DNA of 64,000 bases from Castellaniella sp044508625. Lineage in GTDB: Bacteria; Pseudomonadota; Gammaproteobacteria; Burkholderiales; Burkholderiaceae_B. Within the stretch, counting starts at the first letter, position 1; each line of letters starts with the position of its first letter. The stretch lies in the NCBI GenBank assembly GCA_044508625.1, contig JBIQHJ010000008.1, positions 30,572 to 94,571 on the forward strand, written 5' to 3'. The notes under the pieces were generated by a model. The model did no database searches, had not been told where the DNA came from, and was given only the letters and a program-made list of their open reading frames with translations. Shown here piece after piece: positions 9,642-18,491 of the stretch. The position numbers and the translations under genes are program-made.

Positions 9642-10513
9642 GCCTCGAGGCGCCCATGCATCCGGCCGACTGCGAACCGCTGTCCGAATATCCCGAAAGC
9701 GCGGCCGGCCACTCGGTCCGGCCGGTGCTGCGGGCCGACGCGGCCGGCGCCCGCGCCGCGCAGGACGCGATCGCCTGCGAGCAGGCGGTCGCGCTCGAAT
9801 ACAACGGCATCGCCCACGCCGCGCTGCTCGCCTCGCCGCTGCACGTCGAGGAGCTCGCACTGGGGTTTTCCTTCACCGAGGGCATCATCGAATCCGCCGA
9901 CGAGCTGCGGGACATCGCCGTCCGCGCCACGCCGGAGGGCCTGGTGGCGGAAATGCGGATCGCGGCGGCGCGCCTGCACGCCCTCAAGCTGCGCCGGCGC
10001 ACTCTCGCGGGCCGCAGCGGCTGCGGCCTGTGCGGCGTGGAAAGCCTGGCCCAGGTCCGCCGCGACCTGCCGCCCCTGGCCGCCCCCGAGCGGCCCTGGC
10101 CGCCCGGCGCCATCGAGCGGGCGCTGGGCGAGCTGGGCCGGCGCCAGCCCCTGCACAACCTCACCGGCGCGACCCACGCCGCGGCCTGGGCCGACGCCCA
10201 GGGCCGGCTGGCCTGGCTGTACGAGGACGTCGGCCGCCACAATGCGCTCGACAAACTCATCGGCCGGCTGCTGCGCGAGCCGGTGGACCGCGGCGAGGGA
10301 TTCGTCGTGACCTCCAGCCGGGCGAGCTTCGAGATGGTGCAAAAGACCCATGCGGCCGGCATCCGCGCGCTGGTCGCGGTCTCGGCGCCCACCTCGCTGG
10401 CGATCCGGCTCGCGAGCGAGGCGGGGATGATGCTGGCCGGCTTCGCCCGCGAAGGTAGATACACCATATATACTCACCCGGAATACCTCGACCTGGACGG
10501 GAAGGTTCCATGA
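9638..10513 (+). CDS. fdhD: Formate dehydrogenase accessory sulfurtransferase FdhD
   Basis: FdhD transfers sulfur to the molybdenum cofactor, a step needed for formate dehydrogenase activity. The 291-residue protein has the signature Cys pair in SGCGLCGVES and the conserved EDVGRHNALDKLIG. The start ATG overlaps the fdsA stop (ATGA); an in-frame ATG 18 bp downstream is an alternative. Its position inside the fds operon between fdsA and fdsD fits its maturation role. It ends with ATGA-type overlap into fdsD. Confidence 0.93.
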   Translation: MSLEAPMHPADCEPLSEYPESAAGHSVRPVLRADAAGARAAQDAIACEQAVALEYNGIAHAALLASPLHVEELALGFSFTEGIIESADELRDIAVRATPEGLVAEMRIAAARLHALKLRRRTLAGRSGCGLCGVESLAQVRRDLPPLAAPERPWPPGAIERALGELGRRQPLHNLTGATHAAAWADAQGRLAWLYEDVGRHNALDKLIGRLLREPVDRGEGFVVTSSRASFEMVQKTHAAGIRALVAVSAPTSLAIRLASEAGMMLAGFAREGRYTIYTHPEYLDLDGKVP

Positions 10514-10770
10514 CCAATATCGAACACCTGATCCGCCTGGCCAACCGCATCGGCCATTTCTTCGAGGCCATGCCCGACCGCGCCGCCGGCATCGACGGCA
10601 TCGCCGACCACATCCACCGGTTCTGGGAGCCCCGCATGCGCCGCGCCCTGCTGGATCACCTCGACGCCCATCCGCAGGGGCGCCCGGGCGAGACCGCGCT
10701 GAGCGACATCTGCCGCGAGGCCCTGGCCCTGCACCGCGCGCGCCTGTACCCGCCAGCCCGGCCGGCCTGA
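10510..10770 (+). CDS. fdsD: Formate dehydrogenase delta subunit FdsD
   Basis: This 86-residue protein is the last gene of the operon and matches the FdsD family in size and in the segment NRIGHFFEAMPDR. In Cupriavidus and Rhodobacter FdsD is needed for assembly or stability of the enzyme; no cofactor motif is visible here. The start overlaps the end of fdhD by 4 bp, which supports translational coupling. A GC hairpin follows 8 bp after its stop. Confidence 0.88.
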   Translation: MTNIEHLIRLANRIGHFFEAMPDRAAGIDGIADHIHRFWEPRMRRALLDHLDAHPQGRPGETALSDICREALALHRARLYPPARPA

Positions 10771-10778
10771 GGCGGGCC

Positions 10779-10800
10779 CCCGGCCGCAAGGCCGGGTATT
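10779..10800 (+). terminator. Putative terminator hairpin after fdsD
   Basis: A perfect 7-bp GC stem CCCGGCC / GGCCGGG closes a GCAA tetraloop at 10779-10796 and is followed by a short T-containing tail (tatttg). It sits directly after the last fds gene and before the cys promoter region. The U-tract is weak, so it is only a candidate. Confidence 0.5.
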
Positions 10801-10827
10801 TGCTTATGCCGCATAAAGACATAAGCA
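10801..10827. promoter_or_regulatory. Inverted-repeat operator candidate upstream of cysJ
   Basis: TGCTTATG (10801-10808) and CATAAGCA (10820-10827) form a perfect 8-bp inverted repeat. Inside it, TTATGCCGCATAA is a second, overlapping inverted repeat, so three TTATG/CATAA half-sites are packed into 27 bp. The element lies 68 bp upstream of the cysJ start. A LysR-type regulator such as CysB is the expected controller of sulfite reductase genes, but its binding here is an inference. Confidence 0.5.
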
Positions 10828-10894
10828 TCCTGTCGTTCACCACGGCGCAAGCCCTCCATAGAATGAGGGGCTCGATGAACCGACGAGGCCCGCC

Positions 10895-12694
10895 ATGCTC
10901 GCGCCGACCTATCTGCCCGAAGCCAAACATTCCCTGATCGCCGACCTGGCCGAGGGCCTGGAGCCCCAGGCGCTGAGCTGGCTGTCCGGCTATTTCGCCG
11001 GCGTGGCCCAGGGCCGGCAATCCGCCCGCCCGCCGGCGCCGCTGGCGGTCGCCGCCGCGCCGGCCAGCGCCAGGCGGCTGACCATCCTCTACGGCAGCCA
11101 GACCGGCAATGCCAAGCGCATCGCCGAGGGCCTGCTGCAGCGCGTCCAGTCGCAGGGCCTGGAGGCCCGGCTGGTGCGCGCCGACCAGTACCCCACGCGC
11201 GAGCTCAAGGAGGAGCAACTGCTCTACATCGTCATGAGCACCCAGGGGGACGGCGATCCGCCCGACGACTCCATCGCCCTGGTGGAATTCCTGCTCGGCC
11301 GGCGCGCGCCCCGGCTGCCCCACCTGAAATACGCCGTGCTCGGCCTGGGCGACTCCAGCTACCCCTCGTTTTGCGGGATCTCGCAGAAAATCGACGAACG
11401 CCTGGCCGAGCTGGGCGCCGAGCGCCTGCAGGAGGCCGGGGCCGCCGACCTGGACATCGAGACCGTCGCCTCGCCCTGGCAGGACGCGGCCCTGGAGCAC
11501 GCCCGCCGGCAATTGCGGCAGGCCGCCGCCGAGGCGCCGGCGGGCGCCACCGTGACGCCCCTGCGGACCCAGCCCGGCAGGGTCTCGCGCGACAAGCCCT
11601 TCCAGGCCGAACTGCTGCTGAACCAGCCCATCGTCGGGCGGGGCAGCGACCGCGACATCCGCCACCTCGAGCTTTCCCTGGAGGGCAGCGGGCTGCGCTA
11701 CGAGCCCGGCGACGCCCTGGGCGTCTGGCCCGTGCAGGACGAGGCCCTGGTGGCCCGCGTATTGCGGACCCTGGGCCTGGCGCCGGGCGCGCCGGTCGAA
11801 TGCCAGGGCGCCACCCGTCCCCTGGAGGAATGGCTGCGCAGCCATCGCGAGCTGACGGTGCTGACGCGGCCGTTCCTGCTGGCCCTGGCCGAGCGCGCCG
11901 GCGGCGCAGAGCTCCAGGCCCTGCTGCGCCCCGAATCGCGCGAGCGCCTGGCCGCCTACATGGCCGGCCACCAGTTGATCGACGCCTTGCGCGCCTGGCC
12001 CGCCCCCTGGACCCCGCAGGAGCTGGTGGCCGCGCTGCGGCCGCTGGCGCCGCGCATGTACTCCATCGCCTCCTGCGCCGCCGTCGCCGGGGACGAGGTC
12101 CATTTGACGCTGGCCAACGTGGCCTTCGAGCAGGAGGGCGAGGACCGCTGGGGCGTCGCCTCGCGCTTCCTCAGCCAGTTGGCCGAGGGCGCCAGGGCGC
12201 CGGTGTTCGTCGAGGAGAACACGCGCTTTCGCCTGCCCGCCGATCCGGGCCGCGACATCATCATGATCGGCGCGGGCACCGGGGTGGCGCCGTACCGCGC
12301 CTTCGTCCAGGCGCGCGCCGAGGCCGGCGCGGCGGGCCGCAACTGGCTGTTCTTCGGCAATCCGCGCTTCGCCAGCGATTTCCTCTACCAGATCGAATGG
12401 CAGCAGGCCCTGAAGTCGGGCGCCCTGCACCGGATCGACCTGGCGTTCTCGCGGGACCAGGCCGAAAAGATCTACGTCCAGCACCGCCTGGCCGAGCGCG
12501 GCGCCGAGGTCTACGACTGGATCCAGGGCGGCGCCCATGTCTACGTGTGCGGCGACGCCGCGCGCATGGCCCGCGACGTCCAGGCCACCCTGCTCGAGAT
12601 CGCCCGCGACCAGGGCGGCCTGGACGAGGAAGGCGCCCGGCAATGGCTCGACGAGCTGGCCGCGCAGGGCCGCTACGCGCGCGACGTCTACTGA
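10895..12694 (+). CDS. cysJ: Sulfite reductase (NADPH) flavoprotein alpha subunit
   Basis: CysJ moves electrons from NADPH through FAD and FMN to the CysI hemoprotein in assimilatory sulfite reduction. The 599 residues show an N-terminal flavodoxin domain (ILYGSQTGNAKRIAEGL, about residues 65-200), an FAD domain with PRMYSIAS, and an NADPH domain with GAGTGVAPYRAF and the C-terminal ARDVY typical of the family. It is the first gene of a cysJ-cysI-cysG operon; cysI begins 22 bp after its stop. Confidence 0.95.
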   Translation: MLAPTYLPEAKHSLIADLAEGLEPQALSWLSGYFAGVAQGRQSARPPAPLAVAAAPASARRLTILYGSQTGNAKRIAEGLLQRVQSQGLEARLVRADQYPTRELKEEQLLYIVMSTQGDGDPPDDSIALVEFLLGRRAPRLPHLKYAVLGLGDSSYPSFCGISQKIDERLAELGAERLQEAGAADLDIETVASPWQDAALEHARRQLRQAAAEAPAGATVTPLRTQPGRVSRDKPFQAELLLNQPIVGRGSDRDIRHLELSLEGSGLRYEPGDALGVWPVQDEALVARVLRTLGLAPGAPVECQGATRPLEEWLRSHRELTVLTRPFLLALAERAGGAELQALLRPESRERLAAYMAGHQLIDALRAWPAPWTPQELVAALRPLAPRMYSIASCAAVAGDEVHLTLANVAFEQEGEDRWGVASRFLSQLAEGARAPVFVEENTRFRLPADPGRDIIMIGAGTGVAPYRAFVQARAEAGAAGRNWLFFGNPRFASDFLYQIEWQQALKSGALHRIDLAFSRDQAEKIYVQHRLAERGAEVYDWIQGGAHVYVCGDAARMARDVQATLLEIARDQGGLDEEGARQWLDELAAQGRYARDVY

Positions 12695-12716
12695 CCCCCA
12701 AAGCATCCGGAATTCC

Positions 12717-14435
12717 ATGAGCATTTCACCGCTGTCCCCCCTGGAACACATCAAGGCCGCGAGCAATTTCCTGCGCGGCACCATCGCCCGCGAGCTGGAA
12801 AACCCGGTGACCGGCGCCATTCCCGAAGCCGACACCAAGCTGCTGAAATTCCATGGCAGCTACATGCAGGACGACCGCGACATCCGCGACGAGCGGCGCA
12901 AGCAGAAACTCGAGCCGGCCTACGCCTTCATGGTGCGCGCGCGCCTGCCGGGCGGCGTGATCAGCCCGGACCAGTGGCTGGCGCTGGACGAGCTGGCGCG
13001 GAAATACGCCACGCGCGGCCTGCGCATCACCACGCGCCAGACCTTCCAGTGGCACGGCATCCTGAAGCGCAACCTGCGCGCCTTCATGCAGGGCATCCAT
13101 GATGCCCGCGCCACCACGATCGCCGCCTGCGGCGACGTCAACCGCCAGGTCATCAGCTCGGTCAACCCGCACCTGTCCAGCCAGCACGCGCTGACGCAGG
13201 CCTGGGTACAGCGCCTGTCCGACCGCTTCCTGCCGCGCACCAGCGCCTATGCCGAGATCTGGCTGGGCGGCGAGCAGGTCGGCGAGGCGGTCGACGAGGA
13301 GCCCATCTACGGCAACGATTCCACCTACCTGCCGCGCAAGTTCAAGATCGGCGTCGCCATTCCGCCGACCAACGACTGCGACGTGTTCGCCAACGACCTG
13401 GGGCTGATCGCCATCATCGAGGACGGCCGCTTGCAGGGCTTCGACGTGGCCGTGGGCGGCGGCATGGGCGCCACGGCGGGCGACCCGAGCACCTACCCGC
13501 GCCTGGGCACGCTGATCGGCTTCACCCGGCCGGAGAACGTGGTCGCCGTGGCCGAGGCCGTGGTCACCCTGCAGCGCGACCATGGCGACCGCAAGGAACG
13601 CCAGCACGCGCGCCTGAAATACACCGTCGACCGCCTGGGCGTGGACTGGTTCCGCGAACAGGTCGGCCTGCGCAGCGGCGCGCCCCTGGAGCCCCTGCGC
13701 CCCTACCGCTTCGAGCGCAACGGCGACCGCTACGGCTGGTCGCGCGGCGAGGACGGCCGCTGGCACCTGGGGCTGTACGTCGCCTCCGGCCGCCTGTGGG
13801 ACCGCGACGGCCTGCGCCTGCAGACCGGCATGCGCGAGGTCGCCAAGGTGCTCAAAGGTGAATTCCGCCTGACCTGCAACCAGAATCTCGTCATCGCCAA
13901 CGTGGACGAGGCCGACCGCCCCGCCATCGACGCGCTGGTCGAGGAATACGGGCTGGATGGCTACAAAGAGCAGAGCGGCATCCGCCGCCACCACATCGCC
14001 TGCGTCGCGCTGCCCACCTGCGGCCTGGCCATGGCCGAGAGCGAGCGCTATGCGCCCGTGCTGCTGCCCAAGCTGGAAGCCCTGCTGGATGCGCACGGCC
14101 TGCGCGACGCGCCGATCCTACTGCGCCTGTCGGGCTGCCCGAACGGCTGTTCGCGCCCCTACCTGGGCGAGATCGCCCTGGTGGGCCGCGCCCCGGGGCG
14201 CTACGACCTGCGCCTGGGCGCCGACTTCGTCGGTGAGCGCCTGAACGTGGTCTACCGCGAAAACATCACCGAGGCGGAGATCCTGTCCAGCCTGGACGCC
14301 CTGTTCGGCCAGTACGCCCGCGAGCGCGCCGCGGACGAAGGCTTCGGCGACTTCCTGGTGCGCGCCGGCGTCATCCAGGCGGATCCGCGCGGCCCGCAGG
14401 CCGCGGTCCCCGACCGCAAGGCGAGCGCCGCATGA
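12717..14435 (+). CDS. cysI: Sulfite reductase hemoprotein beta subunit
   Basis: CysI catalyses six-electron reduction of sulfite to sulfide at a siroheme coupled to a [4Fe-4S] cluster. The 572-residue protein has the two nitrite/sulfite reductase repeats, the residues TTRQTFQWHG and CGDVNR near the substrate site, and the four cluster cysteines as CVALPTC and CPNGC near the C-terminus. The ATG at 12717 (MSISPLSPLE) was chosen because homology starts there; the frame is open further upstream into cysJ. Its end overlaps the start of cysG by 4 bp. Confidence 0.95.
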   Translation: MSISPLSPLEHIKAASNFLRGTIARELENPVTGAIPEADTKLLKFHGSYMQDDRDIRDERRKQKLEPAYAFMVRARLPGGVISPDQWLALDELARKYATRGLRITTRQTFQWHGILKRNLRAFMQGIHDARATTIAACGDVNRQVISSVNPHLSSQHALTQAWVQRLSDRFLPRTSAYAEIWLGGEQVGEAVDEEPIYGNDSTYLPRKFKIGVAIPPTNDCDVFANDLGLIAIIEDGRLQGFDVAVGGGMGATAGDPSTYPRLGTLIGFTRPENVVAVAEAVVTLQRDHGDRKERQHARLKYTVDRLGVDWFREQVGLRSGAPLEPLRPYRFERNGDRYGWSRGEDGRWHLGLYVASGRLWDRDGLRLQTGMREVAKVLKGEFRLTCNQNLVIANVDEADRPAIDALVEEYGLDGYKEQSGIRRHHIACVALPTCGLAMAESERYAPVLLPKLEALLDAHGLRDAPILLRLSGCPNGCSRPYLGEIALVGRAPGRYDLRLGADFVGERLNVVYRENITEAEILSSLDALFGQYARERAADEGFGDFLVRAGVIQADPRGPQAAVPDRKASAA

Positions 14436-15856
14436 ACCACTTCCCGCTGTTCGCCGACCTCGAGGGCCGCCGCGCCGTCGTCGTGGGAGCGGGCCTGGTG
14501 GCCGAGCGCAAGATCGCCCTGCTGCGCGCGGCTGGCGCCCGGGTGACCGTCAGCGCCCGCGCGGCCCATCCCCGGGTGCTGGCGCGCGCCCGCGCGGGTG
14601 AGATCGAGCTGCGCCTGGGGGAATTCGACCCCGCCCTGCTCGACGAGGCCTGGCTGGCGATCGCGGCCACCAGCGACCGTGCGCAGAACCAGCGGGTGGC
14701 CGACGCCGCCGCGGCGCGCCGCCTGTTCTGCAACGTCGTGGACGATCCGGAACTGTCCAGCGTCCAGGTGCCGGCCATCGTGGACCGCTCCCCCATCACC
14801 ATCGCCATTTCCTCGGGCGGCTCCGCGCCGGTGATCGCGCGGCGGCTGCGCGAGCGCATCGAATCGATGTTCGACCATTCCCTGGGCGCCCTGGGCGAAC
14901 TCGCCCGGCGCAAGCGGCCGGCCATCCGCGCGGCCCGGCCGGACCATCGGGCGCGGCGGGACTTCTACGACTGGCTGCTGGACGGCCCCGTGCCGGACGC
15001 CCTGCGGCGCGGCCGGCCGGCCGAGGCCGAACGGCTGCTGGACGAGGCGCTGGCGCGGCCCGCGCCGGGGCCGCGGGGCAAGGTGCTGCTGGTCGGCGCG
15101 GGCCCCGGGGACCCCGGACTGCTCACCCTGCGGGGCCTGCGCGCCCTGAACGAGGCCGACGTCATCCTGCACGATCGGCTGGTCGGCGCCGAGGTCCTGT
15201 CCCTGGCGCGGCGCGACGCCCTGCTGATCGACGTGGGCAAGGCGCCCGGCGGCCGGCACGAGGCCACCCAGGCCCGGATCCACGCGCTGATGGTGTCGCA
15301 CGCGCGCCGCGGGCGCCGGGTCGTGCGCCTGAAGGGCGGCGATCCCATGGTCTTTGGGCGCGGCGGCGAGGAACTGCAGCACCTGAGGCGGCACGGCATC
15401 GATTACGAGGTGGTGCCGGGCATCACGGCGGCGCTGGCCTGCGGCGCCTACGCCGGCATCCCGCTCACGCACCGCGACCACGCGCAATCCGTGACCCTCG
15501 CCACGGCGCACCGCGCGGACGAGGCGGGGGCCGCCGCGGGCCCGGATCCCGGCCACACGCGGGTGTACTACATGGGCATGGAACGCCTGCCGCGCCTGCG
15601 CGCGCAACTGCTGGCCGACGGCCTCGCGCCGGGGACGCCGTGCGCGCTGGTGGAAAACGGCTCGCGGCCCGGCCAGCGGGCGCTCCACGCGACCCTGGAC
15701 CGCATCGAGGACCAGGCGCGGCGACACGCCATCCGCTCGCCGGCCCTGGTCGTCGTCGGCGAGGTCGCCGCGCTGGGGCCCGGGCTGGCGTGGTTCGGGG
15801 AGACCCTCGACGCCACGGGGGCGGAGGCGCCGGCCGCGGGCCGGGCGGCGGCCTGA
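14432..15856 (+). CDS. cysG: Siroheme synthase CysG (trifunctional)
   Basis: CysG makes siroheme, the prosthetic group of CysI, from uroporphyrinogen III. The N-terminal part (residues 1-about 200) is the precorrin-2 dehydrogenase/ferrochelatase domain with the nucleotide-binding VVVGAGLVAERK. The rest is uroporphyrinogen-III C-methyltransferase with VLLVGAGPGDPGLLT and LKGGDPMVFGRGGEE. At 474 residues it is full-length. Operon position after cysJ-cysI makes functional sense because siroheme demand follows sulfite reductase synthesis. Confidence 0.94.
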   Translation: MNHFPLFADLEGRRAVVVGAGLVAERKIALLRAAGARVTVSARAAHPRVLARARAGEIELRLGEFDPALLDEAWLAIAATSDRAQNQRVADAAAARRLFCNVVDDPELSSVQVPAIVDRSPITIAISSGGSAPVIARRLRERIESMFDHSLGALGELARRKRPAIRAARPDHRARRDFYDWLLDGPVPDALRRGRPAEAERLLDEALARPAPGPRGKVLLVGAGPGDPGLLTLRGLRALNEADVILHDRLVGAEVLSLARRDALLIDVGKAPGGRHEATQARIHALMVSHARRGRRVVRLKGGDPMVFGRGGEELQHLRRHGIDYEVVPGITAALACGAYAGIPLTHRDHAQSVTLATAHRADEAGAAAGPDPGHTRVYYMGMERLPRLRAQLLADGLAPGTPCALVENGSRPGQRALHATLDRIEDQARRHAIRSPALVVVGEVAALGPGLAWFGETLDATGAEAPAAGRAAA

Positions 15857-15862
15857 GGCGCC

Positions 15863-15900
15863 CGCGAGCCCCGGGGCCGGCCTATAAGTAGGGGCTCGCG
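15863..15900. terminator. Inverted repeat between convergent cysG and cls
   Basis: CGCGAGCCCC (15863-15872) pairs perfectly with GGGGCTCGCG (15891-15900) across an 18-bp loop. The right arm overlaps the last codons of the leftward cls gene. Its position between two convergent stop codons suggests a bidirectional terminator, although neither strand shows a clear T-run. Confidence 0.4.
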
Positions 15901-17336
15901 AGCCAGATGATGCGGTTGCGCAGCCGCTTGACGAAGGGGATGGCCGCCAGGGATTCGCGCGTGACCGCCTCGGCGTCGGCGATCTCGCGGTCGATGCGCG
16001 CCTCGATCTGGCGCGCCAGGCCCGGATCGTAGACCTCCATGTCGAGCTCGAAGTTCAGCCGCAGGCTGCGGGGGTCCAGGTTGGAGGATCCGACGTAGGA
16101 CCAGCCGCCGTCGATGGTCAGGAGCTTGGAGTGGTTGAAGTTCGAGCGGCTGCGCCAGATGCGGCATCCGCCGGCGAGCACCTGGTCGAGCTGGGCGGTC
16201 ATGGCGTAGTTCACCAGGCGCAGATTGTTGCGGCCCGGGATGACGATGTCGACCTGGATGCCGCGCCGCGCCGCGGTGTTGAGCGCCCCCATCAGGATCT
16301 GGTCGGGCAGGAAATACGGGGACTGGATGCGCACGTGGCGCTGGGCGACGGCCAGGGCGCCCAGCAGGACGCTGTGGGTGGCGGCGAGAAAGCGGTCGGG
16401 GCTCGAGCGCACGCAGCGGGCCGGCACGTGCGGCGCCGGCGCCGCGGGGCTGCTCACGCACCATTCCTCGATGGGCAGCCGCTCGCGCGTGGTGAATTCC
16501 CAGTCGTTCGCAAACACGGCGAACAGTTGCGTCGCCACCGGGCCCTCGATGCGAAAGTGCGTGTCATGCGACACGTGGCTGCCCGCCAGCGACGACATGA
16601 AGCCCTCGCGGATGTTCATGCCGCCGGTGAAACCCAGGTGACCGTCCACGAACAGGATCTTGCGGTGGCTGCGCAGGTTGGCATAGGGCATGCGCAGGCC
16701 CAGGGGGTTGGTCATGAACAGCTCGGCGCGGATGCCGCTGCGCAAGAGCAGGCGGATGATCGGCGGGTGGGAGTATTTCGAGCCGATGGCGTCGATCAGC
16801 ACCCGGATCCGGACGCCCCGCCGGCGGGCGTCCTCCAGCGCCTGCACGAAACGCAGGCCGATGCGGTCGTGGTCGAAGATGTAGGTCTGCAAGGCGATGC
16901 AGTGCCGCGCGCCCTCGATCGCCTCGAGCATGGCCGGGTAGGCCTCGTCGCCCCCGTCCAGCAGCGTGATCCGGTTGCCGTCGTGCAGGGGAAAGCGGCT
17001 GACGCGGTCGCAGAGCACGCGCAGCGACGCGAATTGCGGGCCGGCGAGCGCGCCCACGTCGGCGAAGGGCGCGCGCGTGTGGTTGACGTAGTCCTTGATG
17101 CTGCGGCTGCGCTGCGCCGAGAGCTGGTCGTGACGGATGCGGTTGATCCCCGCCACGAGGTAGAGGAAGGGGCCCACGAGGGGCGACATCAGGATCACCC
17201 CCACCCAGGCGATGGCGGCGCGCACGTCGGACTTGTTCATGGCGGCGTGGATCGCCGCCGCGGCGCCGATGCCCAGGGACGCCAGCGCGGTCATGTGGGG
17301 CCAGTAGGCGGCGAGGAAGTCGGCCAGCACGTCCAT
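15882..17336 (-). CDS. cls: Cardiolipin synthase (phospholipase D superfamily)
   Basis: The 484-residue protein condenses two phosphatidylglycerol molecules to cardiolipin at the inner membrane. Two N-terminal membrane segments (about residues 1-65, including the PLDc_N-type WVGVILMSPLVGPFLYL) precede two HKD motifs, SHRKILFVDGHLGFTGG and NHSKLLTIDGGWSYVGSSN. The start at 17336 (MDVLADFLAA) begins the first membrane helix; upstream residues in the same frame are not protein-like. The next leftward gene upstream ends 8 bp before this start, suggesting an operon. Confidence 0.92.
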   Translation of the reverse strand: MDVLADFLAAYWPHMTALASLGIGAAAAIHAAMNKSDVRAAIAWVGVILMSPLVGPFLYLVAGINRIRHDQLSAQRSRSIKDYVNHTRAPFADVGALAGPQFASLRVLCDRVSRFPLHDGNRITLLDGGDEAYPAMLEAIEGARHCIALQTYIFDHDRIGLRFVQALEDARRRGVRIRVLIDAIGSKYSHPPIIRLLLRSGIRAELFMTNPLGLRMPYANLRSHRKILFVDGHLGFTGGMNIREGFMSSLAGSHVSHDTHFRIEGPVATQLFAVFANDWEFTTRERLPIEEWCVSSPAAPAPHVPARCVRSSPDRFLAATHSVLLGALAVAQRHVRIQSPYFLPDQILMGALNTAARRGIQVDIVIPGRNNLRLVNYAMTAQLDQVLAGGCRIWRSRSNFNHSKLLTIDGGWSYVGSSNLDPRSLRLNFELDMEVYDPGLARQIEARIDREIADAEAVTRESLAAIPFVKRLRNRIIWLASPYL

Positions 17337-17344
17337 GGCGGCGC

Positions 17345-17590
17345 TCAGAGGGCGTCTTGCGGCGGGCCGGCCGGCGCGGGCCGCTCGATCAGGGTGTCGA
17401 ACCAGTCGGCGTTGGGCTCGCCCTGGCAGGCGAAGGCCTGGGCGGTCGAGTGGGCCCGCCACACGCCGCCGCCGATGCCGGGGACCGGGCGGACCCGATA
17501 CCAGAACCAGCGGCCGTCCGCATCCTGCGCGGCCCAGTTCCAGCCCTCGGGGGCGGCGGACCAGTCGGGGACGGGTGGCGTGGCGTGCAT
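17345..17590 (-). CDS. Small Trp-rich hypothetical protein
   Basis: This 81-residue open frame ends 8 bp before cls on the same strand. It is rich in Trp and Pro (WSAAPEGWNWAAQDADGRWFWY), has no signal peptide or membrane segment, and I do not recognise a family. Close spacing with cls and an ordinary ATG support it being real, but its function is unknown. The pattern WxWxxxDxDGxWFW resembles short repeats found in small uncharacterised proteins. Confidence 0.5.
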   Translation of the reverse strand: MHATPPVPDWSAAPEGWNWAAQDADGRWFWYRVRPVPGIGGGVWRAHSTAQAFACQGEPNADWFDTLIERPAPAGPPQDAL

Positions 17591-17649
17591 GGCGATCCTC
17601 GGGAATGTCGCGCGGGGCCCATGGCGGGATCCGCGGGATTTCCCGCAGT

Positions 17650-18078
17650 TTACCTGGCTCTCGCGAGGTTTTGCCGGATCTTGTCGTAGCCGAGGTTGAA
17701 CAGGAAGCCGTAGGGCAGGTAGAACAGCACGAAGCCGATGTCCAGGGCCAGCGCGTGCCAGACCGAGACCTCGAGCCACCACGCGACGAAGGGGATGGCG
17801 ATGAGGATCAGGCCGAATTCGAAACCAAAGGTGTGCGCGACGCGCATCCGGTAGCCGCGCTCGAACCCCAGCCGCGCCTGGAGGCGGTCGAAGATCCAGT
17901 TGTAGAGCATGTTCCAGAGCACCGCCATGAGGGCGATCACGGCGGTCAGCACGCCCATGTCGAACATGGACTCGCCGGTGATCCAGGCCGCGAGCGGGGC
18001 CGAGATGCCGATGGCGAGGATCTCGAACAACAGGGCGTGAAAGAGGCGTTCCGAGGGACTGCGTCGGTAGGCGTGCAT
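17650..18078 (-). CDS. PACE-family (AceI-like) multidrug efflux transporter
   Basis: The 142-residue protein has four predicted membrane helices arranged as two tandem bacterial transmembrane pair domains (helices near residues 10-30, 38-58, 80-100 and 108-130). This is the build of proteobacterial antimicrobial compound efflux (PACE) proteins such as AceI, which export cationic biocides with proton exchange. Supporting residues include ERLFHALLFEILAI at the start of pair one and RVAHTFGFEFGLI at the start of pair two. The substrate cannot be read from sequence. It is probably transcribed alone. Confidence 0.85.
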   Translation of the reverse strand: MHAYRRSPSERLFHALLFEILAIGISAPLAAWITGESMFDMGVLTAVIALMAVLWNMLYNWIFDRLQARLGFERGYRMRVAHTFGFEFGLILIAIPFVAWWLEVSVWHALALDIGFVLFYLPYGFLFNLGYDKIRQNLARAR

Positions 18079-18176
18079 GGGGCGGGCCGCAAGGCGGTGC
18101 CGTCACCGCGGTCTGGCTGTCAAGCGAGGTCGTCCACGCTTGCGAGGCCGGGCCGGCCTCGGTGCCGAACAAGACT

Positions 18177-18253
18177 TGGGGTGACCGATGGGGCTCGAAC
18201 CCACGACAACCGGAATCACAATCCGGGACTCTACCAACTGAGCTACGGTCACC
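18177..18253 (-). tRNA. tRNA-His (anticodon GTG)
   Basis: The reverse strand folds as a 77-nt tRNA with acceptor stem GTGACCG/CGGTCAC, the histidine-specific extra 5' G at position -1 paired to C73, anticodon loop TTGTGAT giving GTG, T-loop GTTCGAG and a gene-encoded CCA. All arms pair. Confidence 0.97.
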
Positions 18254-18491
18254 GCCGGATCGGAAAAACGAGGACGATGCCTCGTAAAACCGAAAGAATG
18301 GGGATTCTAGCATGAACCCGGGCGGTTTTGCATGGCATCGGGGGGCCTGTCGGGGGCCCTTGATCCGCAGCTTGTTTTCCGTCATGTTATGGTTGATTCC
18401 GGCGCCGCGCGGGCGACGCCGGGATCTCCGCCCGGAACCTGGCGCCGTGTCCCGCTCGCGGGGGCGGCGCCGGACACACAGGAATGCGCTC
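18254..18491. other. Intergenic region between tRNA-His and the YrdC-like gene
   Basis: This 238-bp stretch holds the tRNA-His promoter on the reverse strand and presumably the rightward promoter of the YrdC-like gene. Open frames extending into it in either direction do not look like protein. I see no further gene. Confidence 0.5.
18304..18312 (-). promoter_or_regulatory. Extended -10 box of the tRNA-His promoter
   Basis: Reading the reverse strand, TGCTAGAAT lies about 50 bp upstream of tRNA-His. It is an extended -10 element (TGn plus TAGAAT). The tRNA-Pro gene at 29442 has the identical string CATGCTAGAATC upstream. Confidence 0.55.

Noticed and set aside
5127..9860. A 1577-codon open frame on the reverse strand across the fds operon
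   Set aside because: It is a shadow of GC-rich codon use in fdsB and fdsA. Its translation is low-complexity (Arg, His, Gly, Ala rich), while the forward genes have clear catalytic motifs.
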